Below are positions 9,048-17,723 of a stretch of 64,000 bases of DNA, in pieces. Under the pieces are notes generated by a model. It was not told the DNA's origin and did not search any database. It was given only the letters and a program-made list of their open reading frames with translations. Every line of letters starts with the position of its first letter. The stretch's first letter is position 1. Source of the DNA: an uncultured Bacteroidota bacterium (lineage in GTDB: Bacteria; Bacteroidota; Bacteroidia; Flavobacteriales; Flavobacteriaceae). The stretch covers positions 1 through 64,000 of the forward strand of contig CABYPD010000001.1 in assembly GCA_902520835.1 (NCBI GenBank). Reading direction: 5' to 3'. The translations under genes were made by a program, and so were the position numbers.

Positions 9048-10124
9048 TCATTTTTTTACAAGTTTAAGTATGTAAAATGTAATTAATAAAAACACAAAAT
9101 TTGGTAGCCAAGCTCCGATATTGGGATTCCAATCAGATTTTGAAACTAAAACAGAGAAAAGTTTATCAAAAAAAATAAAAACAAAAGCCAGGACTATTCC
9201 AAAAGCTAAGTTAACTCCAATACCACCTCTTTTTTTATTTGAAGTTACCATAACTGCTAAGAGAGTTAAAATCAAAATTGTGATAGGAAGAGTATATCTT
9301 TTGTTTCGTTCTAGCAAATGACTGGAGAGAATTGGAGAACCACTAGCTTTTTCTTCCTTAATAAATTCATTTAACTCAAACATATTTAATGTTTTAGCTT
9401 GGTATGTGACAGATGAAAGATCACTAATAGAAAAATTAAAAATTGTATCAAAAATCCTTTTTGTTTCAATAATTTCATTTTCATCTTTATATTTTCTACT
9501 AAAATAATCTGTTAATCTATATATGCTATCTTCTTCAATCCAACGAATATTTCTTGAAAATATTTTTTGTGTTAATTTATTTTTTTCAAAAACTTCGTAT
9601 GAAAAATTATATGCTTGATTCCTAGTTGGATTATAGGAACTAACATAAATAAAATCATTTTCATTAATTTGTTTATGAAGCTTTGAAACATTTCTATCTT
9701 TTTTATTTTTTGACAAATATTTATATTGAAATTCATTAAAACTTTTATTTTTTTTTGGAACAATAAACATCCCAGAAATAAATGTAATAAATGATACAGT
9801 TATACCGCATACAATGAATGGCTTTAAATAACGATTATATGAGACTCCCGAACTTAATATTGCAACGATCTCAGAATTATTAGAAAGCTTTGATGTAAAC
9901 CAAATAACTGACAGAAAAACAAAAATTGGAATTAAGGAATAACCATAATACCAAACAAAATCTGAATAATAATCCAAGACTTGATAAAGAGTCAAATCAT
10001 GTTCTTTAAATTTATCAATCTTTTCAGAAATATCGACCAAAATTCCAACTGGAATGAACAATAAAAACATCATCAAAAATGTTGAGAAAAAATTTTTAAC
10101 TATATATAAATCCAAAATCTTCAT
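9048..10124 (-). CDS. LptF/LptG family LPS-transport permease
   Basis: Member of the YjgP/YjgQ permease family that, with the ATPase LptB, extracts lipopolysaccharide from the inner membrane. The 358-residue protein has three N-terminal transmembrane helices (about 12-33, 56-77 and 101-122), a periplasmic beta-rich domain (about 125-270), and three C-terminal helices (about 277-356), as in the family. Sequence alone does not separate LptF from LptG; flavobacterial genomes carry two such genes and only one is here. Its ATG shares one base with the tgt stop, so translation is coupled. Confidence 0.9.
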   Translation of the reverse strand: MKILDLYIVKNFFSTFLMMFLLFIPVGILVDISEKIDKFKEHDLTLYQVLDYYSDFVWYYGYSLIPIFVFLSVIWFTSKLSNNSEIVAILSSGVSYNRYLKPFIVCGITVSFITFISGMFIVPKKNKSFNEFQYKYLSKNKKDRNVSKLHKQINENDFIYVSSYNPTRNQAYNFSYEVFEKNKLTQKIFSRNIRWIEEDSIYRLTDYFSRKYKDENEIIETKRIFDTIFNFSISDLSSVTYQAKTLNMFELNEFIKEEKASGSPILSSHLLERNKRYTLPITILILTLLAVMVTSNKKRGGIGVNLAFGIVLAFVFIFFDKLFSVLVSKSDWNPNIGAWLPNFVFLLITFYILKLVKK

Positions 10125-11254
10125 TACAATCTAATATCCAATTTTTTAGCCATATTTTTTTTCCAAGATAAAAATTTCCCTTCACGAATTTTATTTTTTG
10201 TTGTTTCAATTATCCATTTATAGAAACCTAAGTTATGAATTGTAGCGATTTGCTTTCCTAGATTTTCATTTATACTAAAAAGATGTCTTAAATAAGCTTT
10301 TGAATACAAATTATCTACGAATGTATTTCCATTTAAATCAATCACAGAGTGATCATTTTCCCATTTTTTATTTTTAATGTTTATAGTACCTTCTGAAGTG
10401 AACAACATTCCGTTTCTTGCATTTCTAGTTGGCATAACACAATCAAACATGTCAATTCCTAAGGAAATATTTTCAATAATATTTAATGGGGTACCAACAC
10501 CCATCAAATATCTGGGTTTTCTTTCTGGCAATATTTCACATACAATTTCTGATATTTCATACATAATATCATGAGGCTCACCAACAGACAATCCTCCAAT
10601 AGCATTACCATCTAAATCCATTGAAGAAATATGTTGAGCAGACATTTTTCTTAGGTCTTTGTACATCCCACCCTGTACGATTGGGAAGAGGACTTGATTA
10701 TGAAGGTATTTAGATTTTGTTGTATTAAATCTTTTTACACATCTATCTAACCAATTATGGGTTAGCTCCATTGATTTTTTTGCATATATTTTTTCACATG
10801 GATATGGTGTGCATTCATCAAATGCCATTATTATATCAGCTCCGATAGATCTTTGAATGTCTATTGCATTTTCTGGTGTAAAAAAATGATATGACCCATC
10901 TATATGTGATTTGAATTTAACTCCATCAGAATTAATTTTTCTATTGTTAGATAAAGAATAAACTTGATATCCACCACTGTCGGTTAAGATACTTCTATCC
11001 CATTTCATAAATTGGTGTAATCCACCCGCATTTTCAATTATTTCTTTTCCTGGTCTTAAATAAAGGTGATATGTATTAGACAAAATAACATCTGGAGAAA
11101 TACTTTCTTTTAAGTCTTTATTATGAACTCCTTTGATAGCAGCTGAGGTTGCGACGGGCATAAAAACTGGAGTTTCAAATTCACCATGATCAGTTGATAC
11201 TTTTCCAATTCGTGCATTAGTATCAATATCTTTTTTTAAAATACTAAATTTCAT
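10124..11254 (-). CDS. tgt: Queuine tRNA-ribosyltransferase, no zinc cysteines
   Basis: tRNA-guanine transglycosylase exchanges the wobble guanine for preQ1 in tRNAs with GUN anticodons. Present are ILTDSGGYQVYS (catalytic Asp, about residue 92), the substrate loop IVQGG and LMGVGTP, and the nucleophile region GIDMFDCVMPTRNARNG. The usual C-terminal zinc site (CxCxxC with a later His) is absent: where it should stand the protein reads IDLNGNTFVDNLYSKAYLRHL. To my recollection other Flavobacteriia also lack it, so this is probably lineage-specific rather than inactivating. The 376-residue length is normal. Confidence 0.95.
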   Translation of the reverse strand: MKFSILKKDIDTNARIGKVSTDHGEFETPVFMPVATSAAIKGVHNKDLKESISPDVILSNTYHLYLRPGKEIIENAGGLHQFMKWDRSILTDSGGYQVYSLSNNRKINSDGVKFKSHIDGSYHFFTPENAIDIQRSIGADIIMAFDECTPYPCEKIYAKKSMELTHNWLDRCVKRFNTTKSKYLHNQVLFPIVQGGMYKDLRKMSAQHISSMDLDGNAIGGLSVGEPHDIMYEISEIVCEILPERKPRYLMGVGTPLNIIENISLGIDMFDCVMPTRNARNGMLFTSEGTINIKNKKWENDHSVIDLNGNTFVDNLYSKAYLRHLFSINENLGKQIATIHNLGFYKWIIETTKNKIREGKFLSWKKNMAKKLDIRL

Positions 11255-11259
11255 TTTTT

Positions 11260-11291
11260 CAAATATAATTCAATAAGTAATTGAATTACAA
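11260..11291 (-). promoter_or_regulatory. Promoter of tgt-lptFG
   Basis: On the minus strand TTG (11291-11289) is followed after 21 bp by TATATTTG (11267-11260), the Bacteroidota -33/-7 pair. The -7 box ends 5 bp before the tgt ATG, so the expected transcript has almost no leader. Confidence 0.6.
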
Positions 11292-11364
11292 TCTGATTGC
11301 AAGTAAAAACATAAATGAATTGAAAGTTTAGCTAATTTTTTATATGATATGAGTCAAAAGGTTA

Positions 11365-11372
11365 TATTTTTG
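11365..11372 (+). promoter_or_regulatory. Candidate -7 box upstream of the transketolase genes
   Basis: TATTTTTG fits TAnnTTTG and ends 4 bp before the ATG at 11377. No TTG is seen at the usual upstream distance. Confidence 0.4.
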
Positions 11373-11376
11373 TTAG

Positions 11377-12213
11377 ATGAATGAATTGGAAAATTTAGTT
11401 ATTCAAGTTAGAAGAGATATTCTCAGAATGGTTAATAATGTTAAATCTGGTCACCCTGGTGGGTCACTTGGATGTACTGAATTTTTTGTTGTTTTATTTT
11501 TTAAAATAATGAAAAGAAATGAGAAATTTGAAATGAATGGAAAAAACGAAGATTTATTTTTTCTTTCTAATGGTCATATTTCTCCAGTTTATTATAGCAC
11601 CTTAGCCAGAGCTGGTTACTTTCCTGTAAAAGAATTAAATACTTTTAGAAAAATTAATTCAAGATTACAAGGACATCCTACAACTCATGAAGGTCTTCCT
11701 GGAATTAGAATTGCCAGTGGTTCATTAGGTCAAGGAATGTCTGTTGCGATTGGAGCTGCCATCACAAAAAAATTAAATAAAGATGATAGTATTGTTTATA
11801 CTCTTCACGGTGATGGTGAACTTCAAGAAGGTCAGAATTGGGAAGCAATCATGTTTGCATCAGCAAATAAAATTGATAATATTATTTGTACAATCGACTA
11901 CAATCAAAAACAAATTGATGGAGACATAAAAGATGTTTTAGATTTAGGTGATTTAAAGATCAAGTTTTCATCCTTCGGATGGACTGTTTTTGAAATAAAA
12001 AATGGCAATAATATTGAAGAAGTTGAAGATGTATTTTTAAAAGCGAAGAATGAATCTGGTAAAGGTAAACCTATTGTAATAATTATGAATACTATAATGG
12101 GAAATGGCGTTGATTACATGATGGGTACTCACAAGTGGCACGGTGTTGCTCCAAATGATGAAGAATTAAGAATTGCATTGGATCAAAATCCAGAGACTTT
12201 AAAAGATTATTGA
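11377..12213 (+). CDS. Transketolase, N-terminal subunit
   Basis: Thiamine-diphosphate-binding half of a transketolase encoded as two polypeptides; the enzyme moves two-carbon units in the pentose phosphate pathway. The 278 residues contain the SGHPGGSLG loop, the ASGSLGQGMSVAIGAA segment and the cofactor-binding GDGELQEGQNWEA (GDG...N) motif, ending with the MMGTHKWHG segment. It corresponds to the first half of single-chain transketolases. The C-terminal subunit starts 1 bp after the stop, so the halves are made together. Confidence 0.93.
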   Translation: MNELENLVIQVRRDILRMVNNVKSGHPGGSLGCTEFFVVLFFKIMKRNEKFEMNGKNEDLFFLSNGHISPVYYSTLARAGYFPVKELNTFRKINSRLQGHPTTHEGLPGIRIASGSLGQGMSVAIGAAITKKLNKDDSIVYTLHGDGELQEGQNWEAIMFASANKIDNIICTIDYNQKQIDGDIKDVLDLGDLKIKFSSFGWTVFEIKNGNNIEEVEDVFLKAKNESGKGKPIVIIMNTIMGNGVDYMMGTHKWHGVAPNDEELRIALDQNPETLKDY

Positions 12214-12214
12214 T

Positions 12215-13180
12215 ATGGATGAATATATAAATACAGGAAATAAAGATACTAGATCTGGATTTGGGGTTGGTCTTTTAGAATTGGGCAGAACCAATCCTAA
12301 TGTTGTGGCTTTATGCGCAGATCTAACTGGGTCATTAAAAATGAATGAATTTAAAAATGAATTTCCTGAAAGATTTATTCAGGTTGGTATTGCTGAAGCA
12401 AATATGATGGGAATAGCTGCTGGTATGACAATTGGAGAAAAAATCCCTTTTACAGGAACATTTGCAAATTTTTCAACAGGTCGTGTTTATGATCAAATTA
12501 GACAATCTATTGCCTATTCTAATAAGAATGTAAAAATTTGTGCCTCACATGCTGGTATTACACTTGGTGAAGATGGAGCTACTCATCAAATTCTTGAAGA
12601 TATTGGTTTAATGAAAATGTTGCCAGGAATGACTGTAATAAATACTTGTGACTATAATCAAACTAAAGCTGCAACAATTGAAATATCTAAATACAATGGT
12701 CCTGTTTATCTTAGATTTGGAAGACCAAAAGTCCCGAATTTTACTGAAGAAGATCAAAATTTTGAGATTGGTAAAGGTATTAAATTGATTGAAGGAAGTG
12801 ATGTTACCATTGTAGCTACCGGTCATTTAGTTTGGGAATCTATTTCTGCTGCTAAAGATTTATTAAGTCAAGGAATTAATGCAGAAGTAATAAATATTCA
12901 TACTATAAAACCATTAGATAAGGATATTATTTTAAAATCTATAAATAAAACCAATTCTTTAGTTTCCTGCGAAGAACACAATATATTGGGAGGATTGGGT
13001 GAGTCAATTTCAAGATTAATAGTTCAAAATAATAAATTGTGCCCTATGGAGTTTGTTGGGGTAAATGATTCTTTTGGTGAATCTGGTACACCAGAGCAGC
13101 TTATGAATAAATATAAATTAAACTCAGAGAATATCATTGATAAGTGTGTAAAGGTGATTTCAAGAAAAAAACTGATCTAA
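12215..13180 (+). CDS. Transketolase, C-terminal subunit
   Basis: Pyrimidine-binding half of the split transketolase, 321 residues. It carries the catalytic Glu in VGIAEANMMGIAAG, the region FTGTFANFSTGRVYDQIRQSIAY, GITLGEDGATHQ, and a C-terminal transketolase domain (about 190-310). Together with the preceding gene it equals one full transketolase. Its stop codon overlaps by 3 bp that of the convergent FKBP gene. Confidence 0.93.
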   Translation: MDEYINTGNKDTRSGFGVGLLELGRTNPNVVALCADLTGSLKMNEFKNEFPERFIQVGIAEANMMGIAAGMTIGEKIPFTGTFANFSTGRVYDQIRQSIAYSNKNVKICASHAGITLGEDGATHQILEDIGLMKMLPGMTVINTCDYNQTKAATIEISKYNGPVYLRFGRPKVPNFTEEDQNFEIGKGIKLIEGSDVTIVATGHLVWESISAAKDLLSQGINAEVINIHTIKPLDKDIILKSINKTNSLVSCEEHNILGGLGESISRLIVQNNKLCPMEFVGVNDSFGESGTPEQLMNKYKLNSENIIDKCVKVISRKKLI

Positions 13181-14070
13181 TTACTATCTAAATAATCTGG
13201 GATACCGTCACCATCGCTATCATCAGGAATACCGTCATTATTTGTATCGTACTCATTTCTTGTTAAAACGCCATCATTATCATCATCATTATCTACATAA
13301 TTAGGTATATTATCTGAGTCTGTATCATCATTGTTAAAGTTATGATCACCATCAAGATCTTCATCAATTGTAAGAACAGTATCGTTGTCGTGATCTGTTC
13401 TGCTAAATGTCATCATATCAACTTTAAAAATTAATGGTGAATAAGGTGGAATTGAAATACTACCATTTTGAAAGTAACCTAATCCTGATGGAAAAATAAC
13501 AAATCCAATTCCAAAATCAAAAAAATTGTATGTACCATTGCTATTAATTGTAACATCTCCTTTTTTAAGAAGAGGAAGAAATTCTTGAAAACCTCTTATT
13601 AAGTTTTTACCCTCCATCCATATTGGATTTTCTCTTGAATCAAAACTTTTACCATCAAACAATAATCCTTGATAACTTACAAAAACTGAATCTGCAACAG
13701 AGGGATTCTCACCTTTCCCATTCCTTATAATATGATAATAAAGATTATGATTGACAATTTGATCATTTTCATCTTTAATTCCAATTTGAATAGTTGAAAC
13801 CTGGTCAAAAATTGGGGTTTTATTAATATTATCACCAACAATTGAATCAAAAATAATATCAGAAGAATCATAAGATGTAATATTTTCAAAATCCTGATAA
13901 TTATAAAAATGTGATTTCATAAACTGAACTATTGAATCATTTTCAATTATATATTGTTCTGTTAAATCATTTAATGGAATAACTGATTGATTAGACTCAT
14001 CTTTTTTACAAGAACAGAAAATTAAAATAAAAAATATAGATATGGTGTGTAGTCTAAAAATAGGCTTCAA
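13177..14070 (-). CDS. FKBP-type peptidyl-prolyl isomerase lipoprotein with Ca-binding-like tail
   Basis: Lipoprotein signal (hydrophobic residues 8-18, lipobox FCSC, Cys21). A FKBP domain spans about residues 115-235: VFVSYQGLLFDGKSFDS, LIRGFQEFLPLLKKGD and SIPPYSPLIFKVDMM. The last 60-65 residues are a run of Asp/Asn-rich DxDxDG-type repeats (DTDSDNIPNYVDNDDDNDGV, DGDGIPDY), like thrombospondin type 3 repeats that bind calcium. It probably helps fold exported or outer-membrane proteins; FKBP lipoproteins such as GldI occur in gliding flavobacteria, but this one is not clearly GldI. The tail could attach to the surface or sense calcium; both are guesses. Confidence 0.85.
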   Translation of the reverse strand: MKPIFRLHTISIFFILIFCSCKKDESNQSVIPLNDLTEQYIIENDSIVQFMKSHFYNYQDFENITSYDSSDIIFDSIVGDNINKTPIFDQVSTIQIGIKDENDQIVNHNLYYHIIRNGKGENPSVADSVFVSYQGLLFDGKSFDSRENPIWMEGKNLIRGFQEFLPLLKKGDVTINSNGTYNFFDFGIGFVIFPSGLGYFQNGSISIPPYSPLIFKVDMMTFSRTDHDNDTVLTIDEDLDGDHNFNNDDTDSDNIPNYVDNDDDNDGVLTRNEYDTNNDGIPDDSDGDGIPDYLDSN

Positions 14071-14142
14071 ATCTTAATTATTAATTTCGATGCAAGATAC
14101 AATTTTCTAAATATTATTATCTTAGTTTAAGTTTAAAAATTA

Positions 14143-14634
14143 ATGCATAATATAGTAGTAAATCACAGTAAAATAATTAGGATATGTAACAGGCTTGCTT
14201 ATCAAATTATTGAAAATTCTCAAAATGATGAGTTTATATTAGTTGTTGGCATTAAAGAAAAAGGGTTTAAAATATCAAATATTATTGTAGATAGGCTTAC
14301 CAAAATTTCAACAAAAAAAATTGAACTTAAATACATTGATTTAGATAAATCTAATCCTAAAAAATATATAAAAAGCGATTTAAACTGTTCTAAAAAATAT
14401 GAAAAAGTTTTTTTAATTGATGATGTTCTAAATACTGGTAAAACATTAATGTACTCTGTCAATAAATTGTTAGAATATGATTTTAACATTATTAAAACTG
14501 TTGTTCTTATTGATAGAAATCATAAAAAATTTCCAGTAAAAGTTGATTTTAAAGGCATTTCACTTTCAACAAATTTTGATGATACAGTCAAATTAAATTT
14601 CAAAAAAAACAAGTTAGAGGCAATTATTATTTAA
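14143..14634 (+). CDS. Phosphoribosyltransferase-domain protein
   Basis: A 163-residue type I phosphoribosyltransferase fold with the PRPP-binding motif VFLIDDVLNTGKTL (about residues 88-101). General layout resembles PyrR or hypoxanthine phosphoribosyltransferase, and flavobacteria often carry such a gene beside shikimate kinase. Substrate cannot be assigned. Its 3' end overlaps the aroK gene on the opposite strand by 21 bp. Confidence 0.85.
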   Translation: MHNIVVNHSKIIRICNRLAYQIIENSQNDEFILVVGIKEKGFKISNIIVDRLTKISTKKIELKYIDLDKSNPKKYIKSDLNCSKKYEKVFLIDDVLNTGKTLMYSVNKLLEYDFNIIKTVVLIDRNHKKFPVKVDFKGISLSTNFDDTVKLNFKKNKLEAIII

Positions 14635-15174
14635 AATTGATATAATTTTATTTACAACTTCAATAGTATCTGATCTCTTTGAGTCAATAACATAATTCGA
14701 TTTTTCATAAAATGGATGTCTCTCAAATAAATGTTTTGCTATGAAATTATTCATTTCTTGAACAGATTCAATATGTGATATAATTGGTCTTTTATCTTTT
14801 CTTGAAAATAGTCTATTGGATAATATCTGTAAAGAAACCTTCAAATAAAATGTGTTTTTTGTTTTTGATTTAATTAAGTCAATATTATTTGAATAACAAG
14901 GTGTACCACCGCCTACTGATAGTACAAATTTAAATTTATAATCTAAAATTTTAGTAAGAATTTTTTTTTCAATTTTTCTAAACTCTACTTCACCATAGTT
15001 GGAAAAAATTTCTGAAACAGTTTTTTCATATTTTTTTTCAATTTCTTTATCTAGATCAATAAATGAAACATTAAGCTTTTTGGCTAATTTTTTCCCAACT
15101 GTTGATTTTCCACTTCCCATGTAACCAATTAAAACAATAATATTAAAATTCTTTGAAGGATTAAATGATTTCAT
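14614..15174 (-). CDS. aroK: Shikimate kinase
   Basis: Phosphorylates shikimate at O3 in the pathway to chorismate and aromatic amino acids. It has 186 residues with Walker A GYMGSGKSTVGKKLA near the N-terminus, the shikimate-binding FIDLDKEIE, FRKIEKKIL and SVGGGTPCY, and the lid with RLFSRKDKRPI. A TAAATTTG -7 box lies 7 bp upstream of the ATG (15189-15182). Confidence 0.94.
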   Translation of the reverse strand: MKSFNPSKNFNIIVLIGYMGSGKSTVGKKLAKKLNVSFIDLDKEIEKKYEKTVSEIFSNYGEVEFRKIEKKILTKILDYKFKFVLSVGGGTPCYSNNIDLIKSKTKNTFYLKVSLQILSNRLFSRKDKRPIISHIESVQEMNNFIAKHLFERHPFYEKSNYVIDSKRSDTIEVVNKIISILNNNCL

Positions 15175-15202
15175 ATGTCTACAAATTTATGAGAAATATT
15201 TA

Positions 15203-15233
15203 TTGAATAATATGTTTATTGGCCCTATATTTG
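15203..15233 (+). promoter_or_regulatory. Promoter of the tRNA-Lys/tRNA-Leu/carotenoid unit
   Basis: TTG (15203-15205), 20 bp, TATATTTG (15226-15233): both boxes fit the Bacteroidota consensus. The mature tRNA-Lys begins 15 bp further on, leaving a short 5' leader. It is the only clear promoter upstream of crtI-crtB-crtZ. Confidence 0.7.
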
Positions 15234-15248
15234 CGAGCGTTAAAATAA

Positions 15249-15321
15249 GACCTGGTAGCTCAGCTGGTAGAGCATCTCCCTTTTAAGGAGAGGGTCCTGG
15301 GTTCGAACCCCAGCCAGGTCA
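15249..15321 (+). tRNA. tRNA-Lys (anticodon UUU)
   Basis: Full cloverleaf: acceptor GACCTGG/CCAGGTC, D-stem GCTC/GAGC, anticodon stem TCTCC/GGAGA with loop CTTTTAA (anticodon TTT), T-stem CTGGG/CCCAG with TTCGAAC loop, discriminator A. CCA is not encoded. It decodes AAA/AAG, very frequent codons in this AT-rich genome. Confidence 0.97.
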
Positions 15322-15329
15322 CTACTCTA

Positions 15330-15413
15330 GCGCACGTGGCGGAACTGGTAGACGCGCTAGGTTGAGGGCCTAGTGGGAAATATCCCTTGGAGGTTCGATT
15401 CCTCTCGTGTGCA
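15330..15413 (+). tRNA. tRNA-Leu (anticodon GAG)
   Basis: 84 nt with a long variable arm (class II). Acceptor GCGCACG pairs with CGTGTGC (one G-U), the anticodon stem CTAGG/CCTAG closes loop TTGAGGG with anticodon GAG, the T-loop is TTCGATT, and the discriminator is A. CCA is not encoded. It lies 8 bp after tRNA-Lys, and the crtI start follows 14 bp downstream. Confidence 0.96.
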
Positions 15414-15427
15414 CAACCATCTTTAAA

Positions 15428-16900
15428 TTGAAAAAGAAAGTTATAATTATCGGCTCTGGCTTCTCATCGCTTTCCGCTGCCTGTTACCTAGGTAAAGCTG
15501 GGTTTGAGGTTTGTGTTTACGAAAAAAATAATGATTTTGGGGGAAGAGCTAGACAGTTTAAACAAGATGGTTTTACCTTTGATATGGGACCAAGTTGGTA
15601 CTGGATGCCTGATGTTTTTGAAAAATTTTTTAATGATTTCGGTAAAAAATGTTCTGACTTATATGAAATAAAAAAGCTAAATCCAGCTTATAGAGTAATT
15701 TTTGAAGACGGTGAAGAAATTAAAATTGGTGACTCAATTGAAAATATTATGCAAACCTTTGAAGAAATTGAAAAAGGTAGTGGAAAAAAACTAAGAGATT
15801 TTTTGAAAGAATGTAAAGAAAACTATGATCTCGCGGTTTCAAATATGCTTTATAAAATGCCCGGAAAATCAGTTTTTGAGTTAATTAATTATCAAACAAT
15901 TTTAAAAACTGGTTTGTTCATTACAAATATTAAAAGTCAGATTAATAAAAGATTTAAAAATCCTAAGCTTAGATCAGTTTTACAATTCCCTGTTCTATTT
16001 TTAGGAGCCAAACCTTCCCAAACTCCTGCTTTTTATAACTTTATGAATTTTGCTGATTTTGGACTGGGAACTTGGCAACCTAAAAATGGTTTTTTTGATG
16101 TAATTTTATCAATGATTGCTACAGCAAAAAATTTTGGAGTTAAATTTTATAACAACTCACCTGTTCAAGAAATTCTGGTTAAAAATAAATCCGTACATGG
16201 TATAAAAACTAAAAATAAAATTGTTAAATGTGATATAATTGTTTCGGGTGCTGATTACTCACATACTGAGAAACTCCTTCCCAAAATTTTAAGACAATAT
16301 TCAGAAAAGTATTGGTCAAATAGAACTTGGTCACCCTCCTCGCTTCTATTTTATTTAGGACTTAATACAAAAATTAATGATTTAGATCATCATAATTTAT
16401 TTTTTGATACTGATTTTGATAATCACGCTGATGAGATCTACTCCAATCCAAAATGGCCAAAATCACCTCTATTTTATTTGAATATTACATCTAAAACATT
16501 TAACCATACTGCACCAAAAGGTTATGAAAATTTATTTATTTTAATTCCCATAGCAACAGATCTTGATGATAATGAAAAAACTAGAGAAAAATATTTTAAT
16601 TTGGTCATTAAAAGAATAGAAAATAAAATAAATCAAAAAATTAAAAATAGTATAGTTTATAAGAGAAGCTATTGTATTAAGGAATTTAAAGATGATTATA
16701 ATTCTTTTGGTGGAAATGCATATGGTTTGGCAAATACATTAACTCAAACTGCATTTCTTAGACCAAAACTTGAAAGTAAAAAAGTAAAAAAATTGTATTT
16801 TAGTGGACAACTAACTGTTCCTGGTCCAGGTGTACCACCTTCAATTGTTTCAGGAAAATTAGTTTCTGATTTGATAATTAAAGATGAAATCAATATTTGA
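15428..16900 (+). CDS. crtI: Phytoene desaturase
   Basis: FAD-dependent desaturase that converts phytoene to lycopene. The dinucleotide-binding motif VIIIGSGFSSLSAACYLGKAGFEVCVYEKN starts the protein, and the C-terminal GQLTVPGPGVPPSIVSGKLVSDLI is the carotenoid-desaturase signature. The frame stays open back into tRNA-Leu (GTG at 15407), but translation from inside a tRNA is unlikely; TTG at 15428 gives the usual KKKVIIIGSG beginning and about 490 residues. The end overlaps crtB by 17 bp. Its product feeds a cyclase encoded elsewhere. Confidence 0.94.
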   Translation: MKKKVIIIGSGFSSLSAACYLGKAGFEVCVYEKNNDFGGRARQFKQDGFTFDMGPSWYWMPDVFEKFFNDFGKKCSDLYEIKKLNPAYRVIFEDGEEIKIGDSIENIMQTFEEIEKGSGKKLRDFLKECKENYDLAVSNMLYKMPGKSVFELINYQTILKTGLFITNIKSQINKRFKNPKLRSVLQFPVLFLGAKPSQTPAFYNFMNFADFGLGTWQPKNGFFDVILSMIATAKNFGVKFYNNSPVQEILVKNKSVHGIKTKNKIVKCDIIVSGADYSHTEKLLPKILRQYSEKYWSNRTWSPSSLLFYLGLNTKINDLDHHNLFFDTDFDNHADEIYSNPKWPKSPLFYLNITSKTFNHTAPKGYENLFILIPIATDLDDNEKTREKYFNLVIKRIENKINQKIKNSIVYKRSYCIKEFKDDYNSFGGNAYGLANTLTQTAFLRPKLESKKVKKLYFSGQLTVPGPGVPPSIVSGKLVSDLIIKDEINI

Positions 16901-17723
16901 TAAAGTTTCAGCTGATTGCTCTAAAAATGTTACTAACTCGTATAGCACATCTTTTAGTCTTGCTACGAAAATGCTTTCAAAAAGTATAAGACAAGATATT
17001 TATAACATATACGGGTTTGTTAGATTTGCAGATGAAATTGTTGATACTTTTCATGATTATAATAAAAGGGAGTTGTTAGAAAGATTCATCGACGAATTAA
17101 ATTATTCCTTAAGAAATAAAATCAGTTCAAATCCGATTTTAAATTCATTTCAAAATACTGTTAACAAATACAATATTGATTATGAGTTAATCAATTCTTT
17201 TTTGAAAAGCATGAAAATGGATTTAAAAAAAATGAAATATAATTCTGAAAAAGAATACAAGGAATATATATATGGATCAGCCGATGTAGTTGGTCTAATG
17301 TGTTTAAAAGTTTTTTTAGATGGAAACGAAAAATATTATCAAAAACTTAAGCCTAGTGCAATGGCTTTGGGTAGTGCATTTCAAAAAGTAAATTTTCTAA
17401 GAGATTTGAATGCAGATTTCCATGAATTAAATAGGACATATTTTCCAAATCTTGATTTTAAAAATTTTAATGATGATTCCAAGAAATTAATCTTAAATGA
17501 TATTGAAAATGATTTTAGGAATGCACTTATCGGAATACAAAAACTTCCAAATAACTCTAAGTTTGGAGTTTATGCTGCTTATAAATATTACAAGAGACTG
17601 TTAAATAAACTAAAAAAAACATCATTTATCAGAATTAAAAATGAAAGAATTAGAGTTCCTAATTATCAAAAAGTTGATGTTTTAGCTAGATCATATGTTA
17701 GATACAGATTAAATATTTTGTGA
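16884..17723 (+). CDS. crtB: Phytoene synthase
   Basis: Condenses two geranylgeranyl diphosphates to phytoene, the first committed step of carotenoid synthesis. The 279-residue all-alpha protein has the aspartate-rich motif FADEIVDTFHD (about 48-58), YCxx-type segment YGSADVVGLMCLKVF, and the second Asp motif NFLRDLNADFHELNRTYFP. It overlaps crtI by 17 bp and crtZ by 1 bp, so the three are coupled. Confidence 0.95.
   Translation: MKSIFDKVSADCSKNVTNSYSTSFSLATKMLSKSIRQDIYNIYGFVRFADEIVDTFHDYNKRELLERFIDELNYSLRNKISSNPILNSFQNTVNKYNIDYELINSFLKSMKMDLKKMKYNSEKEYKEYIYGSADVVGLMCLKVFLDGNEKYYQKLKPSAMALGSAFQKVNFLRDLNADFHELNRTYFPNLDFKNFNDDSKKLILNDIENDFRNALIGIQKLPNNSKFGVYAAYKYYKRLLNKLKKTSFIRIKNERIRVPNYQKVDVLARSYVRYRLNIL

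Noticed and set aside
14220-14489. 89-codon minus-strand ORF across the phosphoribosyltransferase gene
   Set aside because: Antisense shadow with no family features; the plus-strand gene has a clear PRPP motif.
15407-15427. crtI reading frame extended upstream to GTG 15407 inside tRNA-Leu
   Set aside because: The extension is coded by the tRNA acceptor/T-arm and has no homology expected for phytoene desaturase; TTG 15428 gives the standard N-terminus.
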